Under the pieces are notes generated by a model that saw nothing but the letters and a program-made list of their open reading frames with translations, was not told the DNA's origin and made no database searches. Source: an uncultured Christensenella sp. (lineage in GTDB: Bacteria; Bacillota; Clostridia; Christensenellales; CAG-917). From it: a stretch of DNA of 64,000 nt. The stretch is from NCBI GenBank assembly GCA_910578325.1, contig CAJTQT010000003.1, positions 62,001 through 126,000 of the forward strand, given 5' to 3'. The translations under genes and the position numbers were made by a program. Below, in pieces: positions 16,226-26,490 of this stretch; the first letter of the stretch is position 1; each line of letters starts with the position of its first letter.

Positions 16226-17854
16226 TCAGAAAGGCAAATCGTCCGGCGGAGCATCGTCGTCATCATAACTGTATTCATCATCCGCCTCGAAATCCTCTGC
16301 GTTCATAGATTCGGTTACGTTTTTAAATCCGTCGTCGATATTGTCTGCCGCCGCCAGTTGACTTCCGAAAGGCAGAGTTTCATTGCCGAACGGCAAATCG
16401 CCCGCGACTTCTATCATATTGTTGTCGGCGTCGACTGTGCCGCGGATTTTTTCCACAACGGTTTCCTCTTTCTGCGCTTCTTTCTTTTCAGGTTCTGCAG
16501 TGTCGAGTTCCCCTATTTCCTTGAACGTCGTGGTTTCGCCCGTCCATTCGAGAACAATCGCGCCTACGGGACCGTTTCTGTTCTTCTGAACGTCAAGGAT
16601 AACCTGATTCGTCGGAAGCGCGGCATTGTATTTGGAGGGATTGTACAGGAACGTTACAACGTCCGCGTCCTGCTCGATTGAGCCCGATTCACGCAAGTCC
16701 GAAAGCAAAGGTCTGTGGTCGTTACGCTGTTCGATTCCGCGCGACATCTGCGAAAGCAGAATAATGGGGCAATCCAGTTCCTTAGCGTATATTTTCATCT
16801 TTCTCGACATTTCGCTGACTTCGACCTGTCTGCTTTCAGCCGCTTTTCCCTTTTCGCCCGCTGTCGTCATCAGTTGCAGGTAGTCTATAACTATAAGGTC
16901 CAGACCCTTTTCACGTTTGAGCCTGCGGCATTTGGAAAGCACGTCTGACGGACCGTTCATAGAATAGTCGTCTATGTATATTCCGCTGTTGAGGAAGCAT
17001 CTGTACGCCTGCGTAAGTTTTTCGATATCGCTGTTTCTAAGCCCGCCGCGCATATCCATTTTTGAAAGCGATACGCCCGAAGCATAGGCAAGCATACGCT
17101 TTGCAAGCAGACTCGAAGGCATCTCCAAAGAGAATATCGCGACGTTTTTATGCTCGTTCAACGCTATGTTGGATGCAATATTTAATGCGAAAGCCGTCTT
17201 ACCTACCGAAGGACGGGCGGCTATAAGTATAAGTTCCCCCGGTTTCAAACCTCTCGTCTTTCTGTCGAGGCAGTTGAATCCCGTTTTCAGAATTCTGTCC
17301 GAAGTCTTGCCGACCTGCGCGGAGTTGATGTCGTTAAGCGCGGTTGCAAACGCCTCGTCCGCTTTGAGAAGAGCCTTTTCGCTGTTCTCTTCGGCGATTT
17401 CGTAAACAAGTTTTTCCGCGTTCGCAAGCGCTTCTTTGCCGTCGGTACTTTCGTATCCGCCCGTAGATATTGCGTTTCCCGCGTGTATCACTCTGCGCAA
17501 AAGACTGTCGCGTTTTACGATATCTGCATAGTATTCGCCGTTAGCCGCAGACAAAACACCCTCTGCAAGTTCACTAAGATACGCGACCGAACCTATCTCG
17601 TCAAGTTTGCCGTTAAGTTCGAGCCTGTCGGCAACGGTGACTGTATCGATAGGCTTGCTCTCGTTTTGCAATTCCTTCATCGCCGCAAATATTATACGGT
17701 TGGGCGCAAGATAAAAATCGCTCGCTTTGAGCATCGGGATAAGCGTATCCCCTGCAAGGTTATCGATAAGAATCGCACCCAAAACAGACGCTTCCGCGTC
17801 GACGTTGTTGGGCATACCGCGAGTTACGCGCTTTTCTTCTTTTTCTTTTGCCAT
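16226..17854 (-). CDS. dnaB: Replicative DNA helicase DnaB with SSB-like acidic tail
   Basis: 542 aa from the ATG at 17854 (AAGGTGGAG upstream). N-terminal helical domain from MPNNVDAEASVLG; RecA-like core with Walker A ARPSVGKTA, LIVIDYLQLM Walker B and the SDLRESGSIEQDADVV segment. Usual DnaB is 440-460 aa and ends soon after EWTGETTTF. Here about 85 further residues follow: a charged linker, then a very acidic run and the final residues PPDDLPF. That end closely matches the SSB tip (DDDLPF in Bacillus SsbA). The linker itself resembles no domain I know. No intein. Confidence 0.95.
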   Translation of the reverse strand: MAKEKEEKRVTRGMPNNVDAEASVLGAILIDNLAGDTLIPMLKASDFYLAPNRIIFAAMKELQNESKPIDTVTVADRLELNGKLDEIGSVAYLSELAEGVLSAANGEYYADIVKRDSLLRRVIHAGNAISTGGYESTDGKEALANAEKLVYEIAEENSEKALLKADEAFATALNDINSAQVGKTSDRILKTGFNCLDRKTRGLKPGELILIAARPSVGKTAFALNIASNIALNEHKNVAIFSLEMPSSLLAKRMLAYASGVSLSKMDMRGGLRNSDIEKLTQAYRCFLNSGIYIDDYSMNGPSDVLSKCRRLKREKGLDLIVIDYLQLMTTAGEKGKAAESRQVEVSEMSRKMKIYAKELDCPIILLSQMSRGIEQRNDHRPLLSDLRESGSIEQDADVVTFLYNPSKYNAALPTNQVILDVQKNRNGPVGAIVLEWTGETTTFKEIGELDTAEPEKKEAQKEETVVEKIRGTVDADNNMIEVAGDLPFGNETLPFGSQLAAADNIDDGFKNVTESMNAEDFEADDEYSYDDDDAPPDDLPF

Positions 17855-18486
17855 ACTCCACCTTTTAAGGCAAGCGATACGCCCGTAAGCGCAACCGCAA
17901 TCGCAATCGCACATCCGATGAGCATCGTATACCAGTTCGCGCTGTTCTGCGTTTTCAGCGCGAGATTATGGGTTTGCGACTCGGCGTCGCCGTCGATATA
18001 AAAACTGTGCAGATAATACCTGCCGCTTTTAACCGCTTCTCCGTCGCTTTTAACGGATTTATAGATTGTATCATATCTGAGCGCAACTATCAAGCGGTTA
18101 TATTCTCCGATTTCTTCCCCGAAATCATAGTCCGCTATGCGGTTTTCAATCTCGGAATACAGTATCGCCGAATCTATTTTCATTTCAACGTCCTGACGGT
18201 TATACCAAATATCCTGCGCGTACGAGCGCGTAATCCAGTGCCATTTTGCGCCGAGTCTTTCGTCATCGCTCCCCGTTCGGGTAACCACGGCGTATATCGC
18301 GCCGTCGTCCTCGGAATATTTCAGGTCGCTCAGATACAGTTCATAATCACGCTCAACCGTTTCCTCGGAATCCGCCGTTCTATTGCAGGCAGACAGCAAA
18401 AATATGCAGAATAAGCCCGTTAGAACAGCGAATACGGTGTTTAAAACTGTTATTGCGCGATTAGCGCGGTGTTTACGCATATTCAT
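17824..18486 (-). CDS. Lipoprotein with C-terminal membrane helix, function unknown
   Basis: 220 aa. N-terminal signal with lipobox LLSAC (cysteine near residue 34), an extracytoplasmic region with aromatic and acidic residues, a second hydrophobic helix near 185-207 and a lysine-rich end. Two anchors, N-terminal lipid and C-terminal helix, would hold the domain at the outer face. The 3' end overlaps the dnaB start by 31 bases. A ribosome site (CGGAG) precedes the start. No family recognised. Confidence 0.7.
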   Translation of the reverse strand: MNMRKHRANRAITVLNTVFAVLTGLFCIFLLSACNRTADSEETVERDYELYLSDLKYSEDDGAIYAVVTRTGSDDERLGAKWHWITRSYAQDIWYNRQDVEMKIDSAILYSEIENRIADYDFGEEIGEYNRLIVALRYDTIYKSVKSDGEAVKSGRYYLHSFYIDGDAESQTHNLALKTQNSANWYTMLIGCAIAIAVALTGVSLALKGGVWQKKKKKSA

Positions 18487-18591
18487 TTCACTCCGAGCGT
18501 ACGCGTCCTGTTTTCGGACGCATGGCGATTCCGAAAGATATAAGGCATACTGACATAAATAAATGACATTAAAGAAATACGCATTATTATG

Positions 18592-20376
18592 TCAGATTCC
18601 GAACGACTTTTCCAACTCGTCGAGCGTCGACTCAAACTCCGCCATAGCGACCTTGTAAGGCTCGTCCGTTTCGAGATCGACGTCGGCAAGACGGATGATG
18701 TCAAGCGGCGGCATACTTCCGCCCGCTGACAAAAATTTCCTGTATTTTTCAAAATACGAACTGCCTTTTGTCAGAATATTGTTTGCAATCGAAACCGCAG
18801 TAGTTATACCGGTAGCATATTTATACACATAGAAACTCGTATAAAAGTGCGGAATTCTCGCCCATTCGTATTTTATAAGGTCGTTGTGCTCGACTGCTCT
18901 TCCGTAATACTTCTTATTGAGTTCGTAATACATATCGCACATATCGTCAGCGGTAAGCGGCTCTCCCTTTTCCACTTTCGAATGAGCAAGACCTTCAAAC
19001 TCGCTGAACATCGCCTGTCTGAACAGAGTCGTGCGGAACATATCGAGATAATATGCCAGCAAAAACTGTCTGAACTCCCCTGTAGCGGTTTTCAGCAGGT
19101 GTTTTAGCAACAGCACCTCGTTGACCGTCGAGGCGATTTCCGCAACAAAGATTTCGTATTCGGCTTTCTGTTCGGGTTGCGTTGTATTTGAAAAATAACT
19201 GTGCATCGCGTGTCCCATCTCGTGTGCGATGGTAAACACTTCGTGAACTGTCTCCTGATAATTGAGCAGTACGAACGGATGCACTCCGTAAACTCCCCAC
19301 GCATACGCGCCGCTGCGTTTGCCCTTGCTCTCGTACGCATCCACCCAGCCGTTCTTAAATGCGTCGGAAAGTATACTGCCGTATTCCTCGCCCATAACTT
19401 TGAGCGCGTCTTTAACGGTTCCGACAGCCTGTTCATACGGCATTGCCAGTTCCTGTTCGGGAACCAACGGCATATACAAATCGTACATATTCAAAGTTTT
19501 AAGTCCGAGAACGCGTTTGCGCAGAGCAATGTATCTGTGCAGAGGTTTCGTTCCCTCCCCGACCGCTTCGAGCAACTTTTTATAGCAGGTCGAAGGGACG
19601 TTTTCACGGTACATAGCATAGTCAAGCGCGCTTTTAAATCCGCGTACTTTTGCAAAGAACCAGTCTTTTTTGACATTGCCGGCATAGTTCGCCGACAAGG
19701 TGTTGATATAATTCTTATAGGCGGAAAACATACTCTCAAAAGCGTCTTTTCTCACACGCTGGTCGGGATTGTGCAACAAAAGCCCGTAAGTGCCGTGGCT
19801 CATTTCGACCTTTTCGCCCTTATCGTCCGTAACGGAGTCGAAACGCACGTCGGCATTGTCAAACATTCCGAAAACGTCGTGGTTGGTGTCCGAAAACAAC
19901 CCCACCTCTCCGAGCAGTTTTTCCTCCTGCTTAGAAAGAATGATATGCTTGCTTCTTAGTATCTCTTTGAAGAAAACGTCGTATGCGGCAAAGCGTTCGG
20001 ATCGTACAAGTCCGTTCAGTTTTTCTTCCGAAAACTCCGAAATTTCGGGGTCTATAAACGACGCGAGCGAAGAGTATCTGACGCTCAGCATTTCCACTCT
20101 CGTAGTCATAGCCTGATAATTGCCGTTTGCGGTATTCTCGTCAAGATGCATCCTCGCATACTGATACATTCTGCCTATATTTCCCGACAGTTCCGTAGTA
20201 AGTGTCAGGCATTCGAACAGTTTATCTTCGTCAGCGAGTTTATCCGCATAACCCGCAATCGCAGGCATGCGCTCCTCGGTGTTGAAAAAGCACTCTTCCC
20301 ACGCCTCGTCATCCGAGAAAATATCGTTCAGAGTCCACTGGTATTTGGGGTCAACTTCGTTTCTGTTATATAGCAT
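18592..20376 (-). CDS. pepF: Oligoendopeptidase F
   Basis: 594 aa, the usual size. An M3-family zinc metallopeptidase that cuts short peptides in the cytosol. The zinc motif is HEMGHAMHS with the third ligand Glu in the EIASTVNE helix. The N-terminal helical part begins YQWTLNDIFSDDEAWEE. AGAGGT precedes the ATG. A 9-bp inverted repeat (CTGACATAA/TTATGTCAG, about 18550-18597) spans its 3' end and the gap to the next gene. Confidence 0.96.
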   Translation of the reverse strand: MLYNRNEVDPKYQWTLNDIFSDDEAWEECFFNTEERMPAIAGYADKLADEDKLFECLTLTTELSGNIGRMYQYARMHLDENTANGNYQAMTTRVEMLSVRYSSLASFIDPEISEFSEEKLNGLVRSERFAAYDVFFKEILRSKHIILSKQEEKLLGEVGLFSDTNHDVFGMFDNADVRFDSVTDDKGEKVEMSHGTYGLLLHNPDQRVRKDAFESMFSAYKNYINTLSANYAGNVKKDWFFAKVRGFKSALDYAMYRENVPSTCYKKLLEAVGEGTKPLHRYIALRKRVLGLKTLNMYDLYMPLVPEQELAMPYEQAVGTVKDALKVMGEEYGSILSDAFKNGWVDAYESKGKRSGAYAWGVYGVHPFVLLNYQETVHEVFTIAHEMGHAMHSYFSNTTQPEQKAEYEIFVAEIASTVNEVLLLKHLLKTATGEFRQFLLAYYLDMFRTTLFRQAMFSEFEGLAHSKVEKGEPLTADDMCDMYYELNKKYYGRAVEHNDLIKYEWARIPHFYTSFYVYKYATGITTAVSIANNILTKGSSYFEKYRKFLSAGGSMPPLDIIRLADVDLETDEPYKVAMAEFESTLDELEKSFGI

Positions 20377-20461
20377 TTTATACCTCTGCTTCTATTTATT
20401 CATTGTTGGTTTTACGGCGGCGCCGTACGGTCGGTTACGCGAGGCAAGCGACCTATTGCAA

Positions 20462-21949
20462 TTATTCGATAAAGAGCGTATCATCCAAAAATTCCGCATC
20501 GCAGGTCAGACGCACTCCGAGTTTGCGCAACGGATTCTCATCCGCTTTGCTGAGTATATGCGTAGAATGCGCCTCGCAGTTTTCAAGCGTTGACAACTGC
20601 TCTATCGCGCTCGCCGCGTTTGCGTCCGTAGCGGCGCAGATGGACAGCGCAAGCAACGCCTCTTCAAGCGTAAGCGTATTGTTATTCTCTTTGAGTATTT
20701 TTGTTTTCAAGTCGAGTATAGGTCCTATAACGTACGGCGAAATGAGTTTTTGTCTGTCGTTCATTCCCGCAAGAGCCTTTACGGAATTGAATATACAAGC
20801 CGCCGCCGCGCTCATTCTGTCGCTGTTCTTGCCCGTTACAATCCTTCCGTCCGGCAGTTCGAGTGCGATTGCTCCTCTGCCGCCGTTGAGGTCGCTCTTC
20901 TTTCTCGCGGAGTCGACGATATTTCTGTCCGCAAGATTGATTCCCAGACGCGACATCAGAAATTCCAGTCTGCTGACGGTATCGGGATTGCCCGCGCCCA
21001 GTTTCAGATCGCACAGCGCCTTGCAATATCTGCGTATGACTTCCTGATTTGACGCCTCCCGACACGCCTCGTCGTCGACGATGCAGTACCCCGCCATATT
21101 CACGCCCATATCCGTCGGGGATTTGTATATGCACTCCTTGCCCGTTATCTTTTCGAGTATGCTGTGCACAACGGGGAAAACCTCGATATCTCTGTTGTAA
21201 TTGACCGTAATCTGTCCGTATGCGTCGAGGTGGAAGTTGTCCACTTTATTCACGTCCTGCAAATCGGCGGTCGCCGCTTCGTACGCAACGTTCACAGGGT
21301 GATTGAGAGGAAGATTCCAGATGGGGAAGGTTTCGAATTTTGCATATCCTGCCTCTACTCCCCTTTTGTTTTCGTGATACAGTTGCGAAAGACAGGTCGC
21401 GAGTTTGCCGCTTCCCGGACCGGGAGCCGTAAGCACCACAAGCGGACGTTTGGTTTCGATATACGGATTCGCTCCGTATCCCTCGTCGGACACAATCGTA
21501 TCTATCTCGTGCGGATAGCCTTTCGTAGGACGGTGAATGTACACCTTTACGCCGCGGTTTTCAAGTTTATTCTTGTATGCGACTGCGCCTTGCTGATCGG
21601 TGAACATAGTTATAACGACACAGTTGATATAAATCCCCATAGCCGAGATATTGTCTATCATTCGCTCGACTTCGCTTCCGTAGGTTATTCCGTAATCGGC
21701 GCGTATTTTATTGCGCTCGATCGCGTTGGCGTTTATACAGATAATAAGTTCCGCCTTGTCGCGCAATTTCTGCAACAGTTTGATTTTCGCGCCTTTATCG
21801 AATCCGGGCAACACCCTCGCCGCGTGCAAATCGTCAAACAGTTTTCCGCCGAATTCCAGATACAGTTTGTCGAAGTGGCTGATTCTTTCTATTATCTGCT
21901 CCGACTGCTTGCGCATATACATTTCGCTGTCAAAACCTTTCTTGTACAT
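20462..21949 (-). CDS. DUF1846 domain protein
   Basis: 495 aa, a full-length DUF1846 protein. Recognised from GFDSEMYMRKQSEQIIERI, the LPGFDKGAKIKLL segment and LTAPGPGSGKLATCLSQLYHE, which looks like a P-loop but is not a canonical Walker A. The family is common in Clostridia and lactic acid bacteria and has no settled function. AGGGGAT lies before the ATG. No operon partner is obvious; topoisomerase genes are upstream on the same strand. Confidence 0.92.
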   Translation of the reverse strand: MYKKGFDSEMYMRKQSEQIIERISHFDKLYLEFGGKLFDDLHAARVLPGFDKGAKIKLLQKLRDKAELIICINANAIERNKIRADYGITYGSEVERMIDNISAMGIYINCVVITMFTDQQGAVAYKNKLENRGVKVYIHRPTKGYPHEIDTIVSDEGYGANPYIETKRPLVVLTAPGPGSGKLATCLSQLYHENKRGVEAGYAKFETFPIWNLPLNHPVNVAYEAATADLQDVNKVDNFHLDAYGQITVNYNRDIEVFPVVHSILEKITGKECIYKSPTDMGVNMAGYCIVDDEACREASNQEVIRRYCKALCDLKLGAGNPDTVSRLEFLMSRLGINLADRNIVDSARKKSDLNGGRGAIALELPDGRIVTGKNSDRMSAAAACIFNSVKALAGMNDRQKLISPYVIGPILDLKTKILKENNNTLTLEEALLALSICAATDANAASAIEQLSTLENCEAHSTHILSKADENPLRKLGVRLTCDAEFLDDTLFIE

Positions 21950-22009
21950 ATTTACGTTATCCCCTGTAAGTATCGTTTTAGTTTATTTTATCGATTTAAA
22001 GAATCCGCG

Positions 22010-24448
22010 TCATTCCGTTTTTCCGACGGGAGCAACAGTTTCCACCGCCGTATTTTTGAACATCTGCTTGCCTTTTGTCGTTCTGCCGTCTATGCGGATA
22101 TCCTCCGTGTTTAAAACGTGTGTGTTTCCGCCCTCGCATATCGCAATGTCATACGGCATTTTGACAAGACCTATATATTTGACTTTCGCCTTGTCGAGTT
22201 CGACAATCTTTACGCCCTTATTGTATCTCGAAGTTATATCAAGCGTCGCAAGAATGACGCGCTTCACGTATCCGTTGCCCGTTATGACAACCGCTTCGCC
22301 CTCGTCGTCCGCCTGTCCCGCGAAAACGACTTTATCGCCGTCGTTGAGTTTTATTCCCTTGACTCCGCCCGCGGCTCTGCCCTGTACGGGTACTTCTTCA
22401 AGTCCGTATCTCAGCACCTGACCTCCCGCGGTTACTTCCATTATGCCCATTTCTTCCGTCAAGGTTTCCGCGCTTATAACCTCGTCGCCGTCCGACATAT
22501 TTATCGCCTTGAAATAAGTCTTGCTCGAAGAATTGAATTCGCTTACGTCGACGCGCTTTACAACTCCGCCCGAGGTGAACAGTATCAATTCTCCCGACGG
22601 CGCGCCTTCAAAGAATAAGAGTTTTACGACCTTCTCTTTGGGACCTGCGTCCTGATCTACGTTCAGCAGTTTAAACGGCTTTTCTCTGAATTTCTTCTCA
22701 GGCAAATCCGTCACGTCCAACTTCGCCAGATTGCCCATATCGGTAATCGCAAAAAGCGTGCCCTTGTTGTTTACCGACAGGTACTGAGACGGCAACGCGT
22801 CGGCAGGCAGACTTTCAACGTCTTTCATAGCAAGCCCGAACGTCTTCTGCGACATAAACCGCATCATTCCGTCATTATTTAGCGTAAGCACGCCGTCGCG
22901 GTACTGTACGGCCTCCGCCTCCGTCGGCGCGGTGTACGCGGTTCCCGTTTCGGTGTCCACAACAACGGACATACGCGACGAATTCTGCGTCTTCTTTATA
23001 AGTTGAAGTTCCTTTTTGACAATCGAATACTGCAATCTTTTGGACGCGAGAATCTCTTCGTATTCCGCAATGCGGCTTCTGAGTTGGGCAAGTTCTTCTT
23101 CCAGTTTGCCCACTTCCAGTTTTGCCAGACTCTTCAATCTCATATCGAGTATAGCCTGAGCCTGAACGTCGCTCAGCGAAAATCTTTCGCGCAAAGTTTC
23201 CTTTGCCTTAGCCGTTGACTCCGACTCCTTGATTATTCTGATAACCTCGTCGATGTTTCTTATCGCTACAAGCAGACCTTCGACGATTTCCGCTCTCGCC
23301 TTTGCGGCTTTAAGATCATAGGTGGTTCTCTTAACTATAATGTGCCGCTGATATTCCGTATAATAGCCCAGATACGCTCTCAGGCTCAACTGTTCGGGTT
23401 TTCCGTTTGCGATAGCAACCATATTGCAGTTGTAACTCGTCTCCAAATCCGTCTTTTGAAGCATAAGTTCAACTATACGGTTGACGTCCGCGTCGCGGCG
23501 GCACTTTATAACTCCGCGCATACCCGTCTTGTCGCTCTCGTCAACGATATCGTATACCCCGCCCATTACGGAATCCTTATTGTTCTCCCTGAGCGTGTTA
23601 ATCTGGGTGAGCAGTTTTACTTTCGACGTCGCATAAGGTATTTCTGAAATGATTATGTTCTTTTTTCCGTTATCGTCGTTCTCGATATGCAGGCGGGAGC
23701 GTATCTTCAATTTGCCCTTGCCCGTATCATAAATGGTTTCGAGGCTGTCGACAGGTATAATAAATCCGCCTGTCGGGAAATCCGGACCGTGGAAAACCGT
23801 AAGCAGTTCCTTTGTTGAAATGCGCGGATTGTCGATATACGCAATCGCCGCGTCGATACACTCTCCCATATTGTGAGGAGGAATGTCCGTAGACAATCCG
23901 ACCGCTATACCCGTCGCGCCGTTTACGAAAAGATTCGGGAATCTCCCCGGCAAAGTCGTAGGCTCTTCCAGACTGTCGTCAAAGTTCGCCGTCCACTGAA
24001 CGGTATCTTTATCGAGGTCGCGCAGAAGTTCGAGCGCAAGCGCACTCATTCTCGCTTCCGTATAACGCATAGCCGCCGCCGAATCCCCGTCGACCGAGCC
24101 GAAATTGCCGTGTCCGTCCACAAGCGGCATACGCATCGCAAAAGGCTGCGCCAGCCTTACCAGCGCGCCGTAAACGGAAGAGTCGCCGTGCGGATGGTAT
24201 TTACCCAGACAGTCGCCTACGATACGCGCGCATTTTTTATGCGGTTTTTCAGGCGTCAACCCCATCTCGTGCATAGAGTAGAGCACTCTTCTCTGCACGG
24301 GTTTGAGTCCGTCCTCCACGCGCGGTATCGCTCTGTCCAGAATGACGCTTTCCGAGTACGGCATCATAGAACTGTGCATCACGTCTTCGAGCACGACGTC
24401 CAGCACGTTCTGATTGTAAACTATCTCTCTCTGTAATTTCTTTGCCAT
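22010..24448 (-). CDS. parC: Type IIA topoisomerase subunit A (ParC-like)
   Basis: 812 aa. The breakage-reunion domain has GDCLGKYHPHGDSSVY, and the active tyrosine in AAMRYTEARMS. The C-terminal beta-pinwheel (from about residue 500) has GRAAGGVKG but no QRRGGKG GyrA box, which argues for topoisomerase IV or a gyrase that has lost the box. Together with the B subunit 20 bases upstream it forms an operon. Other gyrA/gyrB genes would be expected elsewhere; naming as gyrA remains possible. Confidence 0.85.
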   Translation of the reverse strand: MAKKLQREIVYNQNVLDVVLEDVMHSSMMPYSESVILDRAIPRVEDGLKPVQRRVLYSMHEMGLTPEKPHKKCARIVGDCLGKYHPHGDSSVYGALVRLAQPFAMRMPLVDGHGNFGSVDGDSAAAMRYTEARMSALALELLRDLDKDTVQWTANFDDSLEEPTTLPGRFPNLFVNGATGIAVGLSTDIPPHNMGECIDAAIAYIDNPRISTKELLTVFHGPDFPTGGFIIPVDSLETIYDTGKGKLKIRSRLHIENDDNGKKNIIISEIPYATSKVKLLTQINTLRENNKDSVMGGVYDIVDESDKTGMRGVIKCRRDADVNRIVELMLQKTDLETSYNCNMVAIANGKPEQLSLRAYLGYYTEYQRHIIVKRTTYDLKAAKARAEIVEGLLVAIRNIDEVIRIIKESESTAKAKETLRERFSLSDVQAQAILDMRLKSLAKLEVGKLEEELAQLRSRIAEYEEILASKRLQYSIVKKELQLIKKTQNSSRMSVVVDTETGTAYTAPTEAEAVQYRDGVLTLNNDGMMRFMSQKTFGLAMKDVESLPADALPSQYLSVNNKGTLFAITDMGNLAKLDVTDLPEKKFREKPFKLLNVDQDAGPKEKVVKLLFFEGAPSGELILFTSGGVVKRVDVSEFNSSSKTYFKAINMSDGDEVISAETLTEEMGIMEVTAGGQVLRYGLEEVPVQGRAAGGVKGIKLNDGDKVVFAGQADDEGEAVVITGNGYVKRVILATLDITSRYNKGVKIVELDKAKVKYIGLVKMPYDIAICEGGNTHVLNTEDIRIDGRTTKGKQMFKNTAVETVAPVGKTE

Positions 24449-24468
24449 AGTGTTTCCTTAAACTGCCG

Positions 24469-26439
24469 TTATTGCGCCTGATGCTGAACTTTGAAATTGT
24501 CAACCTTATTGAAATCGGCGTATTGATAGATGTATTCTTTTCTTACCGCAATATCCTCGCCCATAAGCACGGATATTCTTTTATCCGCCATTTCCGCGTC
24601 CTCTATCGTTACGCGGGTAAGCGTGCGTTTAGCGGGGTCCATAGTCGTATCCCACAGTTGTTCGGGATTCATCTCTCCGAGACCTTTAAAACGTTGCAGT
24701 AACGCGCTTTTACCCATCTTCTTCTGACCTTCCGCAAGCGCGGCGTCATCGTAGCAGTAAAGCGTTTCGTCCTTTTTCTGCAATCGGTAAAGCGGCGGCA
24801 TTCCTATATACACGTGCCCTTCGGTTATAAGTTTGGGCATATAGCGGAAGAAGAAGGTCAAAAGCAACGCTCTTATATGCGCGCCGTCCTGATCCGCGTC
24901 CGCAAGTATGATTATCTTGTCGTATCTCAGACCGTTCAAATCGAAATTGCTTCCGATATCTGTGCCTAATGCGTTTATAAGCGTTGCGAGTTCCTCATTT
25001 TTGAGTATCGCAGCAAGATTCTTTTTCTCTACGTTCAGCGGCTTGCCTTTAAGCGGCAGTATCGCCTGAAAGAACCTGTCTCTCGCCTGCTTCGCGCTTC
25101 CTCCCGCAGAATCGCCTTCAACAATAAACAACTCGTTTATGGCATAATTCTTGCCCGAACAACTCGCAAGTTTTCCCACCAGATTCAGTCCGTTCACGAC
25201 CTTGTTCTGCTGGCGGCTGAGCATTTTGGCGTGCTTGACGGCGTCGCGTGTTTTCATCGCCCCCATAGCCTTGCTCACAATCTTGTCCGCAGTCGCCTTG
25301 TAGCCCCTTTGAAGAAGCAGTTCCGAAAGTTTATCGGAAACCAGATTCTCCACTTTCTGTCTGACATCGGGATTGCCGAGTTTTGTTTTTGTCTGTCCCT
25401 CGAACTGTACGTTCTGCATTTTGACGATTATAACGCCTGTAAGCCCCTCGCGGAAATCGTCGCCGATCAGGTTTGCCTGCTTGTCTTTGAGTTGTTTGGT
25501 CTTGCGGGCATAGTCGTTGAATACCTTTGTAACCGCGCTGCGCAATCCCGCGACGTGCGTTCCGCCTTCGGTAGTTGGAATATTGTTGACGTACGACCTC
25601 AGATCATCCGTGTAACCTGTGGTATGCTGCAATGCGACCGCTACTTCGAATTTATCCTCTTTCGCCTCGACGTAAAGAGGTTTGTCATACAAAACCTCTC
25701 TCTTCTCGTTGAGATACTGCACGTAATCCGCAATTCCGCCCTTATAGCAGAAAACGTCGTGCTGTCCCGTACCTCCGAAGAGGGGCGTACGGTTGTCGTC
25801 AAGCACTACGGTTATGCCTTTGTTGAGATACGCCGATTCGCGTATACGCTCCGCGATCGTCTTGAAATCGAACACTTCTCTTCCGAACACGCGCTCGTCG
25901 GGCTTAAACGTAACCGTCGTACCCGTTCCTTTCGTCTTGCCGATTACGGTAAGCGGAGTCTTTGTAATGCCGCTCTTTATGCGGTTTCCTATCTGCGGCG
26001 AATGAAATTCAACTTTATACAGATTTCCGTCGCGCTTAACCTCTACGGTGAGCCACTCCGACAAAGCGTTGGTAACCGACGCGCCTACGCCGTGCAAACC
26101 GCCCGAGTACGCATACTGACCGTTGTCGAATTTCGCGCCCGCGTGCAACTGTGTATAAACCACTTCCACGCCGCTTATTTTGAGTTTCGGATGTTTGTCT
26201 ACGGGCACTCCTCTGCCGTTGTCGCTTACACGCGCTACGTTGTCATCGAGAAGTTCGATAGTAACGGTGTTGCCGAATCCGTTTGCCACCTCGTCGATAC
26301 TGTTGTCGATTATTTCCCAGAGAATGTGGTGCATACCCTGCACGCCCGTCGTGCCTATATACATTCCGGGACGTTTTCTTACGGCGTCGAGCCCTTCCAG
26401 CACCCGTATATCGCCTGCATTGTAATCCTTATTTGCCAT
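24469..26439 (-). CDS. parE: Type IIA topoisomerase subunit B (ParE-like)
   Basis: 656 aa. GHKL ATPase domain with IIDNSIDEVANG, SDNGRGVP and YSGGLHGVGASVTNALS; Toprim domain with EGDSAGGSAKQARDR and DADQDGAHIRALLLTFFF; C-terminal FKGLGEMNPEQLW. It pairs with the A subunit next to it. The length fits ParE or a Gram-positive GyrB equally; the partner's missing GyrA box tips the call to ParE. The promoter at 26491-26519 drives the pair. Confidence 0.85.
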   Translation of the reverse strand: MANKDYNAGDIRVLEGLDAVRKRPGMYIGTTGVQGMHHILWEIIDNSIDEVANGFGNTVTIELLDDNVARVSDNGRGVPVDKHPKLKISGVEVVYTQLHAGAKFDNGQYAYSGGLHGVGASVTNALSEWLTVEVKRDGNLYKVEFHSPQIGNRIKSGITKTPLTVIGKTKGTGTTVTFKPDERVFGREVFDFKTIAERIRESAYLNKGITVVLDDNRTPLFGGTGQHDVFCYKGGIADYVQYLNEKREVLYDKPLYVEAKEDKFEVAVALQHTTGYTDDLRSYVNNIPTTEGGTHVAGLRSAVTKVFNDYARKTKQLKDKQANLIGDDFREGLTGVIIVKMQNVQFEGQTKTKLGNPDVRQKVENLVSDKLSELLLQRGYKATADKIVSKAMGAMKTRDAVKHAKMLSRQQNKVVNGLNLVGKLASCSGKNYAINELFIVEGDSAGGSAKQARDRFFQAILPLKGKPLNVEKKNLAAILKNEELATLINALGTDIGSNFDLNGLRYDKIIILADADQDGAHIRALLLTFFFRYMPKLITEGHVYIGMPPLYRLQKKDETLYCYDDAALAEGQKKMGKSALLQRFKGLGEMNPEQLWDTTMDPAKRTLTRVTIEDAEMADKRISVLMGEDIAVRKEYIYQYADFNKVDNFKVQHQAQ

Positions 26440-26490
26440 CTCGTACCTTTAATGCGCAATCTTCTGCATTATAATTTAATATTATAAATT

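Noticed and set aside
20462..21949. Reading the GPGSGKLA segment of the DUF1846 protein as a Walker A ATPase
   Set aside because: The segment lacks the canonical GxxxxGK[ST] context and the family is not an established P-loop NTPase.
25231..26487. Long antisense frame (418 codons) opposite parE
   Set aside because: Shadow of the conserved topoisomerase gene in GC-biased codon positions; no ribosome site or family.
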